DNA from: Haladaptatus halobius
Lineage (GTDB): Archaea > Halobacteriota > Halobacteria > Halobacteriales > Haladaptataceae
Assembly (NCBI RefSeq): GCF_020618475.1
Contig: NZ_CP085336.1
Location: forward strand, 620,001-684,000
Reading direction: 5' to 3'
Length of the DNA stretch: 64,000 nucleotides
Position 1 is the first letter of the stretch, and each line of letters opens with the position of its first letter. The position numbers were made by a program, and so were the translations under genes. Positions 40,598 through 49,898 of this stretch are shown here, in pieces. Under the pieces are notes generated by a model. The model saw nothing but the letters and a program-made list of their open reading frames with translations, ran no database searches and was not told where the DNA came from.

Positions 40598-41015
40598 TCA
40601 CCGCCCGGAAGTGGATCCGAGTTTTCCCGATGGAGGAGTACAGCTGGTCGAGCGAAGCAATCGTGAAGGGTTTCGTCGTCGGCACCCCAAACCGTTCTAC
40701 CGCGACTCCGACCCATCACCGAGATACGACTTCGTTTCATGGCCAGTACTTTGTTCCGCTGCTTCCCCAACATGATTGTCGTTTGATCTCCCCAAATTAG
40801 GGATATTCTCGTCAATTTTGACCTTCGCGCCCGCCGGGTAGAGGGCGCACGACGGGTTCTCGAATTGGCGCGAGCACGAGCGTGTTATCGCCCGTGCTCG
40901 CGCCTATCACCGGCGGCGGCAGCGAGCTGATGGCCGCCCCACGGAGGACGTCGGACTGGCCGACCTCCGGGTGCTGGTGTTGGAGTAGAAGTGAGCGCGG
41001 CGGCGCCGACGGGTG
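40598..41015. other. Intergenic region with a hairpin
   Basis: No gene recognised in about 420 nt. The GC-rich part carries the inverted repeat at 40867-40904. Confidence 0.4.
40867..40904. terminator. 12-bp inverted repeat downstream of the hydroxyacid dehydrogenase gene
   Basis: Perfect arms GGCGCGAGCACG and CGTGCTCGCGCC with a 14-nt loop. It lies about 110 nt past the stop of the reverse-strand gene. It could be a transcript-stabilising hairpin or terminator, though no T-run was noted. Confidence 0.35.
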
Positions 41016-42023
41016 CTACCGCCGGTCCTCGATCGCCGAATTCGGGAGCTCCTCGCCGGCGAGGCCGGCCAGCAGGTTCTTCGCGGCCATGCGAGCCATC
41101 CTGTCCCGGGTCCCGATGCTGGCGCTCGCGATGTGCGGTGCGAGCACGAGCTTCTCGGGGACGTGACGGGTTATCTCGTGGTCGGCCGGCAGCGGCTCAG
41201 GATCAGTAACGTCCAAGGCGGCGCGCTCTATCCAGTCCTCCTCGAGCGCGGTGTTCAGCGCGTCCGTGTCGACGACTGGACCCCGGCTCGTGTTGACGAG
41301 GACGGCACTGTCCTTCATCGCCCTGACCTCCGGCTCGCCGACGAACCCCTCCGTCTCGGGGGTCAACGGCACGTGCAGCGTGACGAAGTCACTGCGCTCG
41401 AGGAGTTCGTCCTCAGCGACGAACTGGGCGTCGACGCCGTACTCGGCAAGCTCCTCCTCGACGTCAGGCTGCCGTCCAGTGTCGGTGTATAACACCTCCA
41501 TGTCGAAGCCGGCGGCCCGGCGGGCCACCGCCGAGCCGATGTTACCGAAGCCGACCACGCCCAGCGTCGCGCCGTGGACGTCTGGGCCGGTCAACAGCTT
41601 CGGGCCCCAGGTCTCCCACTCGTCGGCCATCACGTACTCGGAGCCCTCAACTGTGCGACGGGCCGCGGTCATGAGGAGCGCCCACGCGAAGTCGGCGGTG
41701 GTCTCCGAGAGGACGCCCGGCGTGTGCCCGACAGCGAGCCCGCGAGCCTCGGCGGAGTCCATGTCGATGTGGTCGTAACCGACAGAGAACGTACTGACGA
41801 CATCGAGGCTCCGGGCGGCGTCCATCACTTCGCCGTCGATATGGTCGGTCAGCAGGCACAGCAGCCCCTCCGGGTCTAGCTCCACGAGACGGTCGACGAG
41901 TTCGTTTTTCCCCGGTGGGAGCTTCTCGTCCCGGACGTGGAACTCGACCTCCGCCTCCTCCAGTAGTTCGAGCCCGGCTTCCGGGATTGGGCGCGTGACA
42001 TAGACGACCGGTCGGTCGGTCAT
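41016..42023 (-). CDS. D-isomer 2-hydroxyacid dehydrogenase (glyoxylate/hydroxypyruvate reductase-like)
   Basis: 335 aa. The NAD(P) loop is GVVGFGNIGSAVARRAAGF; catalytic residues are the Arg in NTSRGPVVD, Glu in DVTDPEPLP and His in LVLAPHIASAS. SVGYDHIDMDSAEARGLAVG and HTPGVLSETTADFAWALLM are typical of the glyoxylate/hydroxypyruvate reductase branch rather than the longer SerA. It would reduce hydroxypyruvate to glycerate or glyoxylate to glycolate. An aminotransferase gene ends 33 nt upstream on the same strand, so the pair probably forms an operon converting an amino acid such as serine via its oxo acid. Confidence 0.85.
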   Translation of the reverse strand: MTDRPVVYVTRPIPEAGLELLEEAEVEFHVRDEKLPPGKNELVDRLVELDPEGLLCLLTDHIDGEVMDAARSLDVVSTFSVGYDHIDMDSAEARGLAVGHTPGVLSETTADFAWALLMTAARRTVEGSEYVMADEWETWGPKLLTGPDVHGATLGVVGFGNIGSAVARRAAGFDMEVLYTDTGRQPDVEEELAEYGVDAQFVAEDELLERSDFVTLHVPLTPETEGFVGEPEVRAMKDSAVLVNTSRGPVVDTDALNTALEEDWIERAALDVTDPEPLPADHEITRHVPEKLVLAPHIASASIGTRDRMARMAAKNLLAGLAGEELPNSAIEDRR

Positions 42024-42056
42024 TGATCCGTGGTCCCCCGGTGTGGCGCGCTCATC

Positions 42057-43211
42057 TCAGATGAACCCTTCCGTCGCGAGCCGGTCGATGGCTTCCTCGA
42101 TGCACTCCTCCGTGTCGACCAGCGAAGCACGGACGTAGCCCGGGGTGCCGAACGCGCGCCCCGGAACCAGCCCGACGCCAGCCTTCCGGACTGCGTCCTT
42201 GCACCACTGCATGTCGTCGTCGGCTTCGATGGGCACCATCGCGTAGAAGGCGCCCTCCGGCTCGGGCATGTCGACCCCGCGTTCGGCGAACAGCTCGACG
42301 AGGGTGTCACGGCGGCGCTCGAAGGTATTCCGCATCTCGCCTGCGATGGCGTCGATGTCGGTACTGGACAGCGCGTAGGCGGCGGCGTGCTGGACAAAGT
42401 TCGACGCACAGGAGACCGAGTGGCTGTGGACCTTCCCGGCCTGGTCGGTGTGGTCCGTAGGCGCGGCCATGAACCCAAGCCGGTAGCCGGTCATCGAGAA
42501 CGTCTTCGAGACGCCGTTGATGGTGACCGTGCGCTCGAACATGCCGTCATAGTTCGCGAGGCTGGGCTGGTCGCCCTCGAAGATGAACTCCTTGTAGATC
42601 TCGTCGGACACGACGGGGACGTCGTGCTCGACCACGAGGTCCCGGACCCCTCGAAATGCCTCCTCGGAGAACACCATGCCGCTCGGGTTCACCGGGGAGT
42701 TCAACATCACGAGGGCGGTATCCTTGGAAATGGCGTCCTGAAGGTCGTCCAGCGCAGGTTCGAGGTGGAAGTCGTAGGGGGCGAGGTCAACGGTCACCGT
42801 CTCGCCGCCGGCGAGCTCCACCATCGGCTCGTAGGACGACCACTTCGGTTCGAAGATGACGACCTCGTCGCCGGCGTTCACCAGTGCCTGGACGGTTTCG
42901 TACAGCGCGTGCTTGCCACCCGGGGTAGCGATGATGTGCTCGGGCTCGTAGTCCAGCCCGTGGCGCTCGTTCAGGTAGCTCGCCGCGGCCCGACGCAGCT
43001 TCGGGATGCCGTCGGAGGGGGTGTATGTCGTGTGCCCCTTGTCGAGGGCCTCCTTGGTGGCCTCGATGATGGACTCGGGCGTCTCGACGTCCGGCTGGCC
43101 GACGCTCAGGTCGATGATGTCATGGCCTTCCTCGGTCAGCTCGGAGACCAAGTTCGAGATGACGAACGGCGCCGCCGGTTCGACGGCGTTCACCCGTTTA
43201 GCGAACTCCAT
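42057..43211 (-). CDS. Class I/II PLP aminotransferase
   Basis: 384 aa from ATG 43211. Fold-type I features: IIDLSVGQPDVETPESI, YTPSDGIPKLRRAAASYLN, NSPVNPSGMVFSEEAF, SDEIYKEFIFEG and the PLP lysine in GVSKTFSMTGYRLGFMA; Arg near the C-terminus in PGYVRASLVD. The AspC/AlaT-like group covers aspartate, alanine and aromatic substrates; specificity is not readable. Co-transcription with a hydroxypyruvate-reductase-like gene suggests serine or a related amino acid as donor, but this is inference. True serine-glyoxylate aminotransferases usually belong to class V. Confidence 0.88.
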   Translation of the reverse strand: MEFAKRVNAVEPAAPFVISNLVSELTEEGHDIIDLSVGQPDVETPESIIEATKEALDKGHTTYTPSDGIPKLRRAAASYLNERHGLDYEPEHIIATPGGKHALYETVQALVNAGDEVVIFEPKWSSYEPMVELAGGETVTVDLAPYDFHLEPALDDLQDAISKDTALVMLNSPVNPSGMVFSEEAFRGVRDLVVEHDVPVVSDEIYKEFIFEGDQPSLANYDGMFERTVTINGVSKTFSMTGYRLGFMAAPTDHTDQAGKVHSHSVSCASNFVQHAAAYALSSTDIDAIAGEMRNTFERRRDTLVELFAERGVDMPEPEGAFYAMVPIEADDDMQWCKDAVRKAGVGLVPGRAFGTPGYVRASLVDTEECIEEAIDRLATEGFI

Positions 43212-43629
43212 CACCGCTCACCTCCGGTCCTCGGTGGGGTGGTGGCGCCAGGAGTGGCGGCACGGCTGCACTTGATTTTCGGGCAGTCGTCGTGTCTGGA
43301 TACCTTCATCGTTACACACCCGGGACTGTGCGAGTGCGCAGATATAACGATTTCCATAGAGTGGGTGAGCGGGCCACCACGAGCGGTCACAAACGCGATT
43401 GCTGGCGGCTTCTGACGCCGGTATAACTGCACGACTGCGGGGGCCTCATTGCCACCAGTCGCGGCTGTCACGGGGGTGTCGTCCCGCGGTGTCGTTCGGG
43501 GGTTCTCCAGAGGTTGTCGCGGCGACGTATCTCGGGCAGCCATGAAACAAAAATTATCACGTTCTGGATGTGTTTTGGTTTGCGCCCTCGTCGGGTCGGC
43601 CCGATCGGCTAGGTCCCCGTCCGCGAGCT
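43212..43629. other. Intergenic region
   Basis: GC-rich upstream region of the aminotransferase gene; no gene recognised. Confidence 0.35.
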
Positions 43630-43785
43630 TACTGGATGATCACACTTGCGGACCCGCGTTCGCACCGCGCGGTGTACATGCACAAGCAGTGTGGTAAGAG
43701 TCACAACGTCATCAAGGAACGGACTGGATCGACGGATGCTGTCGAGATAATTTGTCCGGAATGTGGTGCCGTCGAAACGCGCTGA
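43630..43785 (+). pseudogene. Frameshifted second copy of the small zinc-finger protein
   Basis: Codons for VYMHKQCGKSHNVIKERTGS and EIICPECGAVETR match 40394-40597 closely at DNA level. The upstream part (GATGATCACAC...) is shifted out of frame and the first CxxC pair is missing. Confidence 0.75.
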
Positions 43786-43934
43786 CAATCACCGTCCGTC
43801 AGTGGTATTCGAGTTTGTCCTGCTGTACGAGTACATCCGCCCTGGCAATGTGGCCGTGGAGTATCCCGTTGTTGTCGGTACCGCGAACTACAGTTACCGC
43901 GGCTACAGCGCGTCGTAGAAGTGTGGTTCCGTTT

Positions 43935-44828
43935 CTATGGGAGATCGACGGGCACCCCCGACTGCAGACTCGCCGCTTTGGTCGTATTGTACATGAGCAT
44001 CGCAATAGTGAGTGGTCCAACGCCGCCTGGGACGGGCGTGATGGCACTTGCCTTCTCCTTGGCACTTTCGAAATCGACGTCACCGACGAGTTCGTAGCCT
44101 TTCTCCGTGTCAGCGTCGACGCGAGTGATGCCGACGTCAATGATGGTCACATCTTCGGAGAGCATCGAGCCATCTATCATCTCGGGGACTCCAGCGGCGG
44201 CGACGACGATGTCGGCACTGCGAGTCTTTGCAGCGAGATCGTCTGTCCGGGAATGACAGACTGTCGTCGTCGCATTGCCACTCTCGTCCCGCTGGATGAA
44301 TAGGTTCGCCATCGGTTTGCCAACGATGTCAGACCGACCGACAACGATGGCATCTTTGCCCTCAGTATCGATGTCGTAGGCCGCCAGTATCTTCTGTATA
44401 CCGTGGGGAGTACAGGGTTTATAACGAGCATTCCCTGCAACTAGTCGTCCGACGTTCTCTGGATGAAAGCCGTCGACATCCTTCATCGGGTCGATGCGCT
44501 CTAGAACGGTTCGTTTATCGACATGGTCGGGAACGGGCATCTGGACGAGAATACCGTGGACTGCTGGATCCTCGTTCAATTGGTCGATTCGGTCGAACAG
44601 AACGTCCGCTGGCTCGTCTGGATCAATCTCGTGGTGGATACCCTCGATACCGATCTCCTTGCAGGCCTGCTGTTTCATCGAGACATACGTCTCGCTCCCC
44701 CCGTCGTCACTCATCAGCACTGTTGCCAGCCCTGGCGTCACACCCTCATCGTCCAATCGGTGTGTACATTCCCGCACGTCGGCTCTGATTTGATCTGCGA
44801 TCTCGTTACCATCGATTATCGTAGTCAT
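43935..44828 (-). CDS. folD: Methylenetetrahydrofolate dehydrogenase/cyclohydrolase
   Basis: 297 aa, complete. Substrate-domain motif TYVSMKQQACKEIGIEG contains the catalytic Tyr/Lys; PMKDVDGFHPENVGRL, VVGRSDIVGKPMANLFIQ and ITPVPGGVGPLTIAMLM are classic. The enzyme interconverts 5,10-methylene-, methenyl- and 10-formyl-THF. Here it would drain methylene-THF made by the A/B flavoproteins. It is divergently oriented to pabB, with a 333-nt shared upstream region. Three other folD pieces are scattered at 11.9, 16.7 and 39 kb. Confidence 0.95.
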   Translation of the reverse strand: MTTIIDGNEIADQIRADVRECTHRLDDEGVTPGLATVLMSDDGGSETYVSMKQQACKEIGIEGIHHEIDPDEPADVLFDRIDQLNEDPAVHGILVQMPVPDHVDKRTVLERIDPMKDVDGFHPENVGRLVAGNARYKPCTPHGIQKILAAYDIDTEGKDAIVVGRSDIVGKPMANLFIQRDESGNATTTVCHSRTDDLAAKTRSADIVVAAAGVPEMIDGSMLSEDVTIIDVGITRVDADTEKGYELVGDVDFESAKEKASAITPVPGGVGPLTIAMLMYNTTKAASLQSGVPVDLP

Positions 44829-45161
44829 TGTTGGTGTGATTGCTGTTGTGAGTGGCGCTGTCCGGGTTTGTCCTCGACATTGTTCGAGTGAGATCAGGGG
44901 CCAATGTCCTTTTTACGGGCAGTAAACTACCAAGCGCATTCTCGGTTTCAATCTCGGATTCGAATGATATAGTTCAGGACGCGGAATAGTTAACCCCTTG
45001 AAGTGGAACGAATGGCCATCACCAGGTAGTCGTTTGTTCGTGGTTAAACCCAACACGACTGCATCCGAATCGACGACCCTCGCAAAGCTTTTGTCGGAAC
45101 TACTACAAGGTCTAAACAACGGTATCGAGGGCCGCACTTCGGTTCTCGCAAAGACCATCGC
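44829..45161. promoter_or_regulatory. Divergent promoter region of folD and pabB
   Basis: 333 nt between two divergently transcribed folate genes. ATGATATAGTTCAGG (about 44964) and TTTTTACGGG (about 44909) are the most AT-rich elements; neither gives a clear TATA spacing to the starts. Confidence 0.3.
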
Positions 45162-46670
45162 ATGAATGAGATCAACGTCATTACGAAGGAAGAATCGTTC
45201 GTGGAGACCGCAGCGTCGGCACCACCCGATGCTCGGGTACCGTTCGAAGTTCGCATCACCGTCTCGGATCCATTCGACGCGTATCGCCGCGCCCGCGACC
45301 CCGACACCGACGGATTCTATCTCGAAACCACCGGCGGACAGTCGGGGTGGGGCTACTTTGGCGTCGCGCCGGTCGAGCGCCTACAAGTGAACGCGAACGC
45401 AACATCTCTCGACGATACTAGTTCCAGTATTGAAGCCATCGACTCGTTGCTCGAGCGTGAACAGCTCGTTCGCGGGGATTGTGACGTTCCGTACCCTTGT
45501 GGTGCGTTCGGGTGGTTGTCCTACGATATTGCGCGAGAACTGGAAGATCTGCCGGCGACGACGGTTTGTGATGGACTCCCGCGACTCCAGCTCGGGATGT
45601 TCGACTGTGTTGCTGCCTGGGAGGAGCCACACGACGGCGACGTCCAGATCCACGTCACTGCGTGTCCCACCGTCGGAGAGTCGCCAGTGGCGGCCTACGA
45701 AGAAGGCCGCGAGAAAGCAACAGCACTCGCCGAGGCAGCGCTGCACGGGGAGCGGCACGTTCAGTCATCCCTGACTCCGAACCGGCAGGCAACGTTCGAG
45801 AGCGAGTGCGGTGAGGCGGCGTTCGCCGACCGCGTTCGGACGATCAAGCGGTACATCCGGGACGGCGACACGTTCCAGACGAACGTCTCGCACAGGCTGG
45901 TAGCACCTGCGGCGGTCAATCCGGTCGAAACCTTCGATGCGGTACGACGAGTGAATCCCGCGCCGTATTCCGGACTACTAGAGTTCCCAGACATCGACCT
46001 CGTCAGCGCCAGTCCGGAACTACTACTGGATGTCGAGGGGAATCGACTGCTCACCGAACCCATCGCCGGGACCCGGCCCCGTGGAGACACGCCCGACGAG
46101 GATGCAGAATTGGAACGTGATCTCACCACCGACGAAAAAGAACGCGCGGAACATGCGATGCTCGTCGATTTAGAGCGCAACGACCTCGGAAAGGTAAGCG
46201 AGTACGGGAGCGTCGACGTCGCGGAGTACCGCCGCGTCGATCGCTATTCGGAGGTGATGCACCTCGTCTCGCTGGTCGAAGGGCAGTTGCGTGACGGTAT
46301 GAGTGTGGCCGACGCAGTCGCCGCGATGTTTCCGGGAGGGACGATAACCGGCGCACCAAAGCCCCGAACTATGGAGATCATCGACGAGGTCGAGACGACC
46401 CGTCGCGGACCCTATACGGGGAGCATCGGTGTGTTCGGCTTCGACGACCGAGCAACGTTGAACATCACCATCCGGACACTGATTCACCACGAGGGTGAGT
46501 ATCGGCTGCGCGTCGGAAGCGGTGTGGTCCACGATTCGGTGCCTGAGAAAGAGTATCAAGAGACGCTGGATAAGGCACGGGCACTCGTGACGGCCGTCGA
46601 CGAGGCGCTCGGCGAGCAGGGGTCGTTCGCCGTCAAACAGAGCACCGACGCGATGGAGGGAGCCCGATGA
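45162..46670 (+). CDS. Chorismate-utilising synthase component I (PabB/TrpE family)
   Basis: 502 aa. C-terminal chorismate-binding domain signatures: VRRVNPAPYSGLLEFPDIDL, ASPELLL, EPIAGTRPRG, ERAEHAMLVDLERNDLGKVS, VMHLVSLVEGQL, FPGGTITGAPKPRTMEIIDE and GFDDRATLNITIRTLI. The gene overlaps pabA/trpG by 4 nt. The folate context argues for aminodeoxychorismate synthase. However, the key position reads PIAGT (Ala, TrpE-like) rather than PIKGT (Lys, typical PabB), so anthranilate synthase remains possible. No pabC-like lyase gene was found next to it. Confidence 0.85.
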   Translation: MNEINVITKEESFVETAASAPPDARVPFEVRITVSDPFDAYRRARDPDTDGFYLETTGGQSGWGYFGVAPVERLQVNANATSLDDTSSSIEAIDSLLEREQLVRGDCDVPYPCGAFGWLSYDIARELEDLPATTVCDGLPRLQLGMFDCVAAWEEPHDGDVQIHVTACPTVGESPVAAYEEGREKATALAEAALHGERHVQSSLTPNRQATFESECGEAAFADRVRTIKRYIRDGDTFQTNVSHRLVAPAAVNPVETFDAVRRVNPAPYSGLLEFPDIDLVSASPELLLDVEGNRLLTEPIAGTRPRGDTPDEDAELERDLTTDEKERAEHAMLVDLERNDLGKVSEYGSVDVAEYRRVDRYSEVMHLVSLVEGQLRDGMSVADAVAAMFPGGTITGAPKPRTMEIIDEVETTRRGPYTGSIGVFGFDDRATLNITIRTLIHHEGEYRLRVGSGVVHDSVPEKEYQETLDKARALVTAVDEALGEQGSFAVKQSTDAMEGAR

Positions 46671-47239
46671 TACTCATCATCGACAACTACGACTCGTTTG
46701 CGTACAACCTCGTCCAGTACGTCGGGGAGTTCGACGATGTCATCGTGCGGCGCAACGACGAGATCGACGTAGCAGGGATTCAGGACCTGAATCCCGCTGG
46801 TATCGTGGTCTCTCCCGGACCAGGGACGCCGGCGTCAGCCGGCGTCTCGATCGACGTCTTCGCCGAAACGGAATATCCAGCTCTCGGCGTCTGTCTCGGT
46901 CACCAAGCGCTGTGTGAAGCGCACGGAGCATCGGTCGGGCACGCCCCCGAGGTGGTTCACGGCAAGCCGTCCGAGATCCGGCACGACGGAGTCGGTTTGT
47001 ACGACGGCGTAGACGATCCGTTTGAAGTCGGCCGCTACCACTCGCTCGCCATCGACGACGACGATTTACCGACAGAACTCACACAGACAGCTCACACCAA
47101 CGACGAGCAGGGCGTCGTGATGGGCGTCCGGCACGCCGACCGCCCCCACGTCGGCGTCCAGTTCCACCCCGAGAGCATCCTCACCGATGCCGGAAAGCGC
47201 ATCGTGAAGAACTTCTGTACGTCCATCGCCAGCGTCTGA
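46667..47239 (+). CDS. Glutamine amidotransferase component II (PabA/TrpG family)
   Basis: 190 aa class I amidotransferase. MILIIDNYDSFAYNLVQYVG start, oxyanion motif SPGPGTP, nucleophile elbow LGVCLGHQALCEAHG (Cys), and catalytic VQFHPESILTDAGK (His, Glu). It supplies ammonia from glutamine to the preceding synthase. The ATGA overlap with the upstream gene indicates translational coupling. A 3' fragment of a second copy lies at 26650-26755, also followed by ridA. Confidence 0.92.
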   Translation: MILIIDNYDSFAYNLVQYVGEFDDVIVRRNDEIDVAGIQDLNPAGIVVSPGPGTPASAGVSIDVFAETEYPALGVCLGHQALCEAHGASVGHAPEVVHGKPSEIRHDGVGLYDGVDDPFEVGRYHSLAIDDDDLPTELTQTAHTNDEQGVVMGVRHADRPHVGVQFHPESILTDAGKRIVKNFCTSIASV

Positions 47240-47341
47240 TTACGACGCGAACCCGGCAACCGACCGCCGCTCTCGTCTCCTCCAGTGAGTTGAGTCTCGG
47301 TGTGTCGTTCTTTCCAGGATTATATAGTTTAGGTGAGAAAG

Positions 47342-47470
47342 CCCACGACTAAAGCCGTGGTTGGCCCTCACGAGGGCGAGTTACAGGGATGGCCCTCAAT
47401 CAGTAATCGATCTGCCATAATGTGGAAGAAGCATCGAGATGGCCGAGATTTAAGAAACGTGGGCAAAAAG
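47342..47470 (+). mobile_element. IS200/IS605-type end hairpin and TnpB scrap
   Basis: CCCACGACTAAAGCCGTGG (47342-47360) closely resembles the CCCACGACTAAAGTCGTGGG hairpin near the right end of haloarchaeal IS1341-type elements. About 60 nt on, codons for RWPRFKKRGQKG match a TnpB segment. The rest of the element is missing. It separates pabA from ridA. Confidence 0.55.
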
Positions 47471-47472
47471 GG

Positions 47473-47859
47473 GTGGACATAAAGCGCACCATCAGTACTG
47501 ATGATGCACCAGCTGCGGTCGGCGCGTATAGTCAGGCGACGACGAACGACGACATCCTCATTACGGCCGGACAACTGCCACTGACGACCGACGGGGAACT
47601 ACTGGCCGACGAACCCGTCGGCGAGCAGACGCGGCAGTGTCTCAGAAACGTCGAAGTGATTCTCGAATCGGAAGGGCTCGCGCTCGATGACGTTCTCAAG
47701 ACGACCGTCTTTCTCGACGACATCGACGACTTCGACGAGTTCAACGAGGCTTACAGCGAGTTCTTCCGGGACGATCCCCCGGCACGGAGCGCCGTCGGCG
47801 TCGGTGCGGTGCCGAAGAGCGCAGCGGTGGAGATCGAGGCCGTCGCGACGACCGAGTAA
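47473..47859 (+). CDS. ridA: RidA-family reactive intermediate deaminase, copy 2
   Basis: 128 aa from GTG 47473; the frame upstream of that codon encodes TnpB debris, so this start is preferred. TDDAPAAVGAYSQATTN, ILITAGQLPLTTDGELLADE, DDVLKTTVFLDDIDDFDEFN and PPARSAVGVGAVPKSAAVEI are conserved and close to copy 1. The role is hydrolysis of 2-aminoacrylate and similar imines. The original promoter may have been replaced by the insertion remnant. Confidence 0.92.
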   Translation: MDIKRTISTDDAPAAVGAYSQATTNDDILITAGQLPLTTDGELLADEPVGEQTRQCLRNVEVILESEGLALDDVLKTTVFLDDIDDFDEFNEAYSEFFRDDPPARSAVGVGAVPKSAAVEIEAVATTE

Positions 47860-47892
47860 CAACCGAACCGTCCATTCTCGCCGGGGATGGGA

Positions 47893-48165
47893 TCACTGCA
47901 ATTCCATTCGTTCGGCTCGCTCGACGGCGAGTTCGGTTATCTCCTCGATGTCGCTGTCGGAGCGGTCAGCGAGCACCCGCAACAGCATGCCGAGTTGGAT
48001 CGCTGCGGCCTCGCGGAGTTTGGCAGCCTCTTCGGTGTCGTTGCCGAAGTAGTACTCGTGACGGCCGTCTTCGTGAACGAGACCAGTGTATGCTGAGCGG
48101 AGGTTCTCGTCGGTGATTGCCGACGCCGCCTCAGCCTTGACTTCCTCGAATCGTGAGTTCGCCAT
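47893..48165 (-). CDS. Small conserved-looking hypothetical protein
   Basis: 90 aa, MANSRFEEVKAEAASAITDE to ending ERAERMELQ. Acidic, predicted helical, no motif recognised. Start chosen at ATG 48165 since the longer frame upstream is unlike protein. Convergent with ridA, 33 nt apart. Confidence 0.55.
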   Translation of the reverse strand: MANSRFEEVKAEAASAITDENLRSAYTGLVHEDGRHEYYFGNDTEEAAKLREAAAIQLGMLLRVLADRSDSDIEEITELAVERAERMELQ

Positions 48166-48374
48166 CACATCAGACACCGAGCTAGAGGATCCTAACCTCT
48201 TTGGTGGGCTCTGCGACCAGGTCGGTAACTCGTCGATGATATCACTCTTCAACGTGTTCGTAAACCGTCTGATTGTGGTCGCCGTGACGACCGCGTGGTC
48301 GTATGGGATACGTACACCGTCGACATCGGAGTGAGGACGGAATTTTTTATCCCCTCGGCTCCATAGACGAAGCA

Positions 48375-49898
48375 ATGATACGAAGTACGGGTGTCGTCGG
48401 TCCCTCGTCTGCTATTCGGGTCGCGGCCGACACAGCGACGAACGACTACAAGCGGATCATCAGCGTAGCCCGGGATGCGGCTGACTCGGTTCCGGTGGTT
48501 CGGACAGGGCCGACCGGTATCGCGGAAATCGAGCCGCTCGTCATGGCGACTAGAGCGGGACAGACGGCGTTCTTCCCGGATCCAAAGCCAACCGTAATCG
48601 GGAACCTCGTCGACATGCTCGAGAGTGGTGTGGTTCCCATGGACGGTGCGGCCGCGATCATTGACCATGACCCGGAGACCACGTTGCTCCCGGTTCCGGA
48701 CACGGGACCGCTCTCGGTTGGCCAGCGGTTGGTACTCGGCCCATGCGGATGGCTCGACCCGCTCAACCCGACTGAGTGGGCGTTCGTTGCAACCGAGCAG
48801 TCAGCCGAAGCGGTAACCGACATTGGACTCCTCGGCCGCGGGCGGGGTGACTCCGCAGTGGACGAGCCAGTCGCCGACGTCTGGGAGACGGCTCGGAGGA
48901 CGGACGGAGATCCGGTTATCGTCGTCAACGCGAACGAGTCCAGCGATACGCCACGGGCCGACAGGACGTTGCTCGCCGGTGCGCCCATGGCAGTCCTCGA
49001 CGGGATGGCAGCCGTCGCAGAGTACGTCGGCGCCGATGACGCCGTTCTCTACCTAAACGAGACGGACGTCGAATTGCATCGATTCCTTCAAAAGGCCGTC
49101 AACGCGGCCGCTGAGGAGCTACCGGTCGTTCCACAGTTGGTGGCTGCACCCGACGTGTACCGCGCTGGTGCGCCGACGGCCGCACTCGAAGCGCTCGAGG
49201 GCGCAGACCGCATCGAACCGCGGCTTCAGCCGCCACCCCCCGCCGAATACGGACTCTACGGCCGCCCGACGGTGGTTCACACGCCCCGGACGTTTGCCCA
49301 GGTTCAGCGTGCTATCCGGGAGCCGGACGCGTTCGATGCGGAATGTGCCGACCCCGGAACCCGACTGGTCACCGTCGCCGGCGACGTAGCAAGTCCCGCG
49401 ACTATCGAACTGGCGTCGGGCGGCAGTCTCGAGGCGACGCTGGACGCCGTCGAGATGACGGGCACGTTCAAATTGGCCTGTGTCGGCGGCATCCTCGGTG
49501 GCATCACCCGTGATCTCGACATCGCTCCGACCGCACAATCCCTGCGTGCCGCCGACCTCGGCACCGATGGAGTCGTCGAACTCCTAAATGAAAAGCGGTG
49601 TGCGGTCGCGACTGCCGGCGAACGCGCTAAATTCGCCGCAACGGAGAACAGCGGTCGCTGTGTTCCTGGCCGCGAAGGCACGAAACAACTCGTCGAACTA
49701 CTACGCGACGTCTACCGAGGGTCGTTCGAAACCGACGAGATTCGGGAACTAGGCCGAGTGATGAGCCGGTCGAGCAACTGCCAGATTGGGGCTCACGCCC
49801 CTCGGCCCGTGACGACTGCTATCGACGAGTTCGAACCGGAGTTCCGCGCACACACCGACGGCCGCTGTGATAGCGGCACCTGTATGGAGAAACTATGA
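48375..49898 (+). CDS. NuoF/HoxF-like subunit of a formate-dehydrogenase-type complex
   Basis: 507 aa. The C-terminal third follows the NuoF pattern (RLVTVAGDVASPATIELASG, GGILGGITRDLDIAPTAQSL, GRCVPGREGTKQLVELLRDV, SSNCQIGAHAPRPVTTAIDE). In NuoF the N3 cluster uses CxxCxxC plus a distant Cys; here it reads NSGRCVPG with Ser and Gly at the outer positions, so a normal [4Fe-4S] centre is unlikely. The NADH/FMN Gly-rich loop is also not clear. It ends DGRCDSGTCMEKL and overlaps the following gene by 4 nt. A haloarchaeal formate dehydrogenase beta-type subunit is the best fit; function may be impaired. Confidence 0.65.
   Translation: MIRSTGVVGPSSAIRVAADTATNDYKRIISVARDAADSVPVVRTGPTGIAEIEPLVMATRAGQTAFFPDPKPTVIGNLVDMLESGVVPMDGAAAIIDHDPETTLLPVPDTGPLSVGQRLVLGPCGWLDPLNPTEWAFVATEQSAEAVTDIGLLGRGRGDSAVDEPVADVWETARRTDGDPVIVVNANESSDTPRADRTLLAGAPMAVLDGMAAVAEYVGADDAVLYLNETDVELHRFLQKAVNAAAEELPVVPQLVAAPDVYRAGAPTAALEALEGADRIEPRLQPPPPAEYGLYGRPTVVHTPRTFAQVQRAIREPDAFDAECADPGTRLVTVAGDVASPATIELASGGSLEATLDAVEMTGTFKLACVGGILGGITRDLDIAPTAQSLRAADLGTDGVVELLNEKRCAVATAGERAKFAATENSGRCVPGREGTKQLVELLRDVYRGSFETDEIRELGRVMSRSSNCQIGAHAPRPVTTAIDEFEPEFRAHTDGRCDSGTCMEKL

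Noticed and set aside
42030-43415. 461-codon forward frame across the aminotransferase
   Set aside because: Antisense to a well-conserved PLP enzyme on the other strand with all motifs present.
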